6,164 nucleotides of DNA from Candidatus Gastranaerophilales bacterium (GTDB taxonomy: Bacteria; Cyanobacteriota; Vampirovibrionia; Gastranaerophilales; Gastranaerophilaceae): contig CANQLK010000108.1 of assembly GCA_947624665.1 (NCBI GenBank), positions 1 to 6,164 of the forward strand, read 5' to 3'. Numbering within the stretch: position 1 is the first letter of the stretch; the number at the start of each line of letters is the position of its first letter. Both the position numbers and the translations under genes were made by a program. The notes under the pieces were generated by a model. That model saw nothing but the letters and a program-made list of their open reading frames with translations, ran no database searches and had not been told where the DNA came from. This document shows positions 6,086-6,164 of this stretch, piece after piece.

Positions 6086-6164
6086 ATATTTCCATTTCCT
6101 TTACAGAATTTTTTAATTACACACATTTCGCACTTTTGCTTTTTTGTACATATTTCCCCATAAC
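6082..6164 (-). CDS. C-terminal end of a HhH-GPD DNA glycosylase (endonuclease III/MutY-like), partial
   Basis: Only the last 26 codons lie in the window; the gene continues past the right edge. The frame reads YGEIC, then a cysteine-rich stretch to the TGA at 6084-6082. Its four cysteines (codons at 6150, 6132, 6123 and 6105, read on the minus strand) have the pattern C-x5-C-x2-C-x5-C, ending in KFC plus a short basic tail. This strongly resembles the [4Fe-4S] cluster loop (usually C-x6-C-x2-C-x5-C) near the C-terminus of endonuclease III and MutY-type base-excision glycosylases, including the ICxxK...KCExC wording. The first spacing is one residue short of the usual form. The stop overlaps the start of the 91-residue gene as ATGA, indicating a two-gene unit. 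Which base it removes (oxidised pyrimidine, A opposite 8-oxoG, or T from G:T mismatches) cannot be told from this fragment. The main alternative is some other four-cysteine iron-sulfur protein. Confidence 0.65.
   Translation of the reverse strand, partial: YGEICTKKQKCEMCVIKKFCKGNGNI

Noticed and set aside
1..6164. CRISPR array, tRNA, rRNA or insertion sequence
   Set aside because: I found no regularly spaced repeats, no cloverleaf-like or rRNA-like sequence, and no transposase gene or terminal inverted repeats.

Overview
The window is AT-rich bacterial DNA that uses TGA as a stop codon (it ends the parvulin and the right-edge glycosylase frames), so this is not a Mycoplasma-type code. Low GC, heavy Asn/Ile/Lys codon use and the protein mix fit a low-GC lineage such as gut Gastranaerophilales (Melainabacteria), Clostridia or a relative. 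The sequence alone does not settle which, and I hold the Gastranaerophilales idea only loosely.

Left region (1-3027). About 310 bases with no credible gene begin with a relatively GC-rich block of short repeats (31-80). Then comes one very AT-rich 822-residue gene (315-2783). It encodes a KAP-family P-loop NTPase with two transmembrane helices inserted between Walker A and Walker B. At its N-terminus is a domain resembling the nuclease domain of type I restriction HsdR subunits, with the motif lysine absent. It stands alone, is more AT-rich than its neighbours, and a diverged copy of part of the left repeat block lies on its other side (2922-2936). It looks like an accessory, possibly anti-phage, cargo gene and is the most interesting object here. 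Two overlapping inverted repeats follow its stop codon.

Centre (2976-5710). A good sigma-70-type promoter with an extended -10 and a strong ribosome binding site drive a tight three-gene housekeeping operon: a cytoplasmic parvulin prolyl isomerase, a three-domain-type Xaa-Pro aminopeptidase of family M24, and a TrmH/SpoU-family RNA 2'-O-methyltransferase. Neighbouring genes overlap by 1 and 13 bases, so translation is probably coupled. The first two both act at Xaa-Pro bonds; the third is an RNA modification enzyme.

Right region (5711-6164). A convergent minus-strand pair enters from beyond the right edge. The upstream member is cut by the window, but its last 26 residues carry the four-cysteine iron-sulfur loop typical of endonuclease III/MutY-type DNA glycosylases. 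It overlaps by an ATGA junction with a 91-residue protein carrying an IPSDYCYxRTNKG-type motif. Such glycosylases can accompany cytosine methyltransferases in restriction-modification loci, so the housekeeping operon may sit between two accessory, defence-like modules. That last point is inference.
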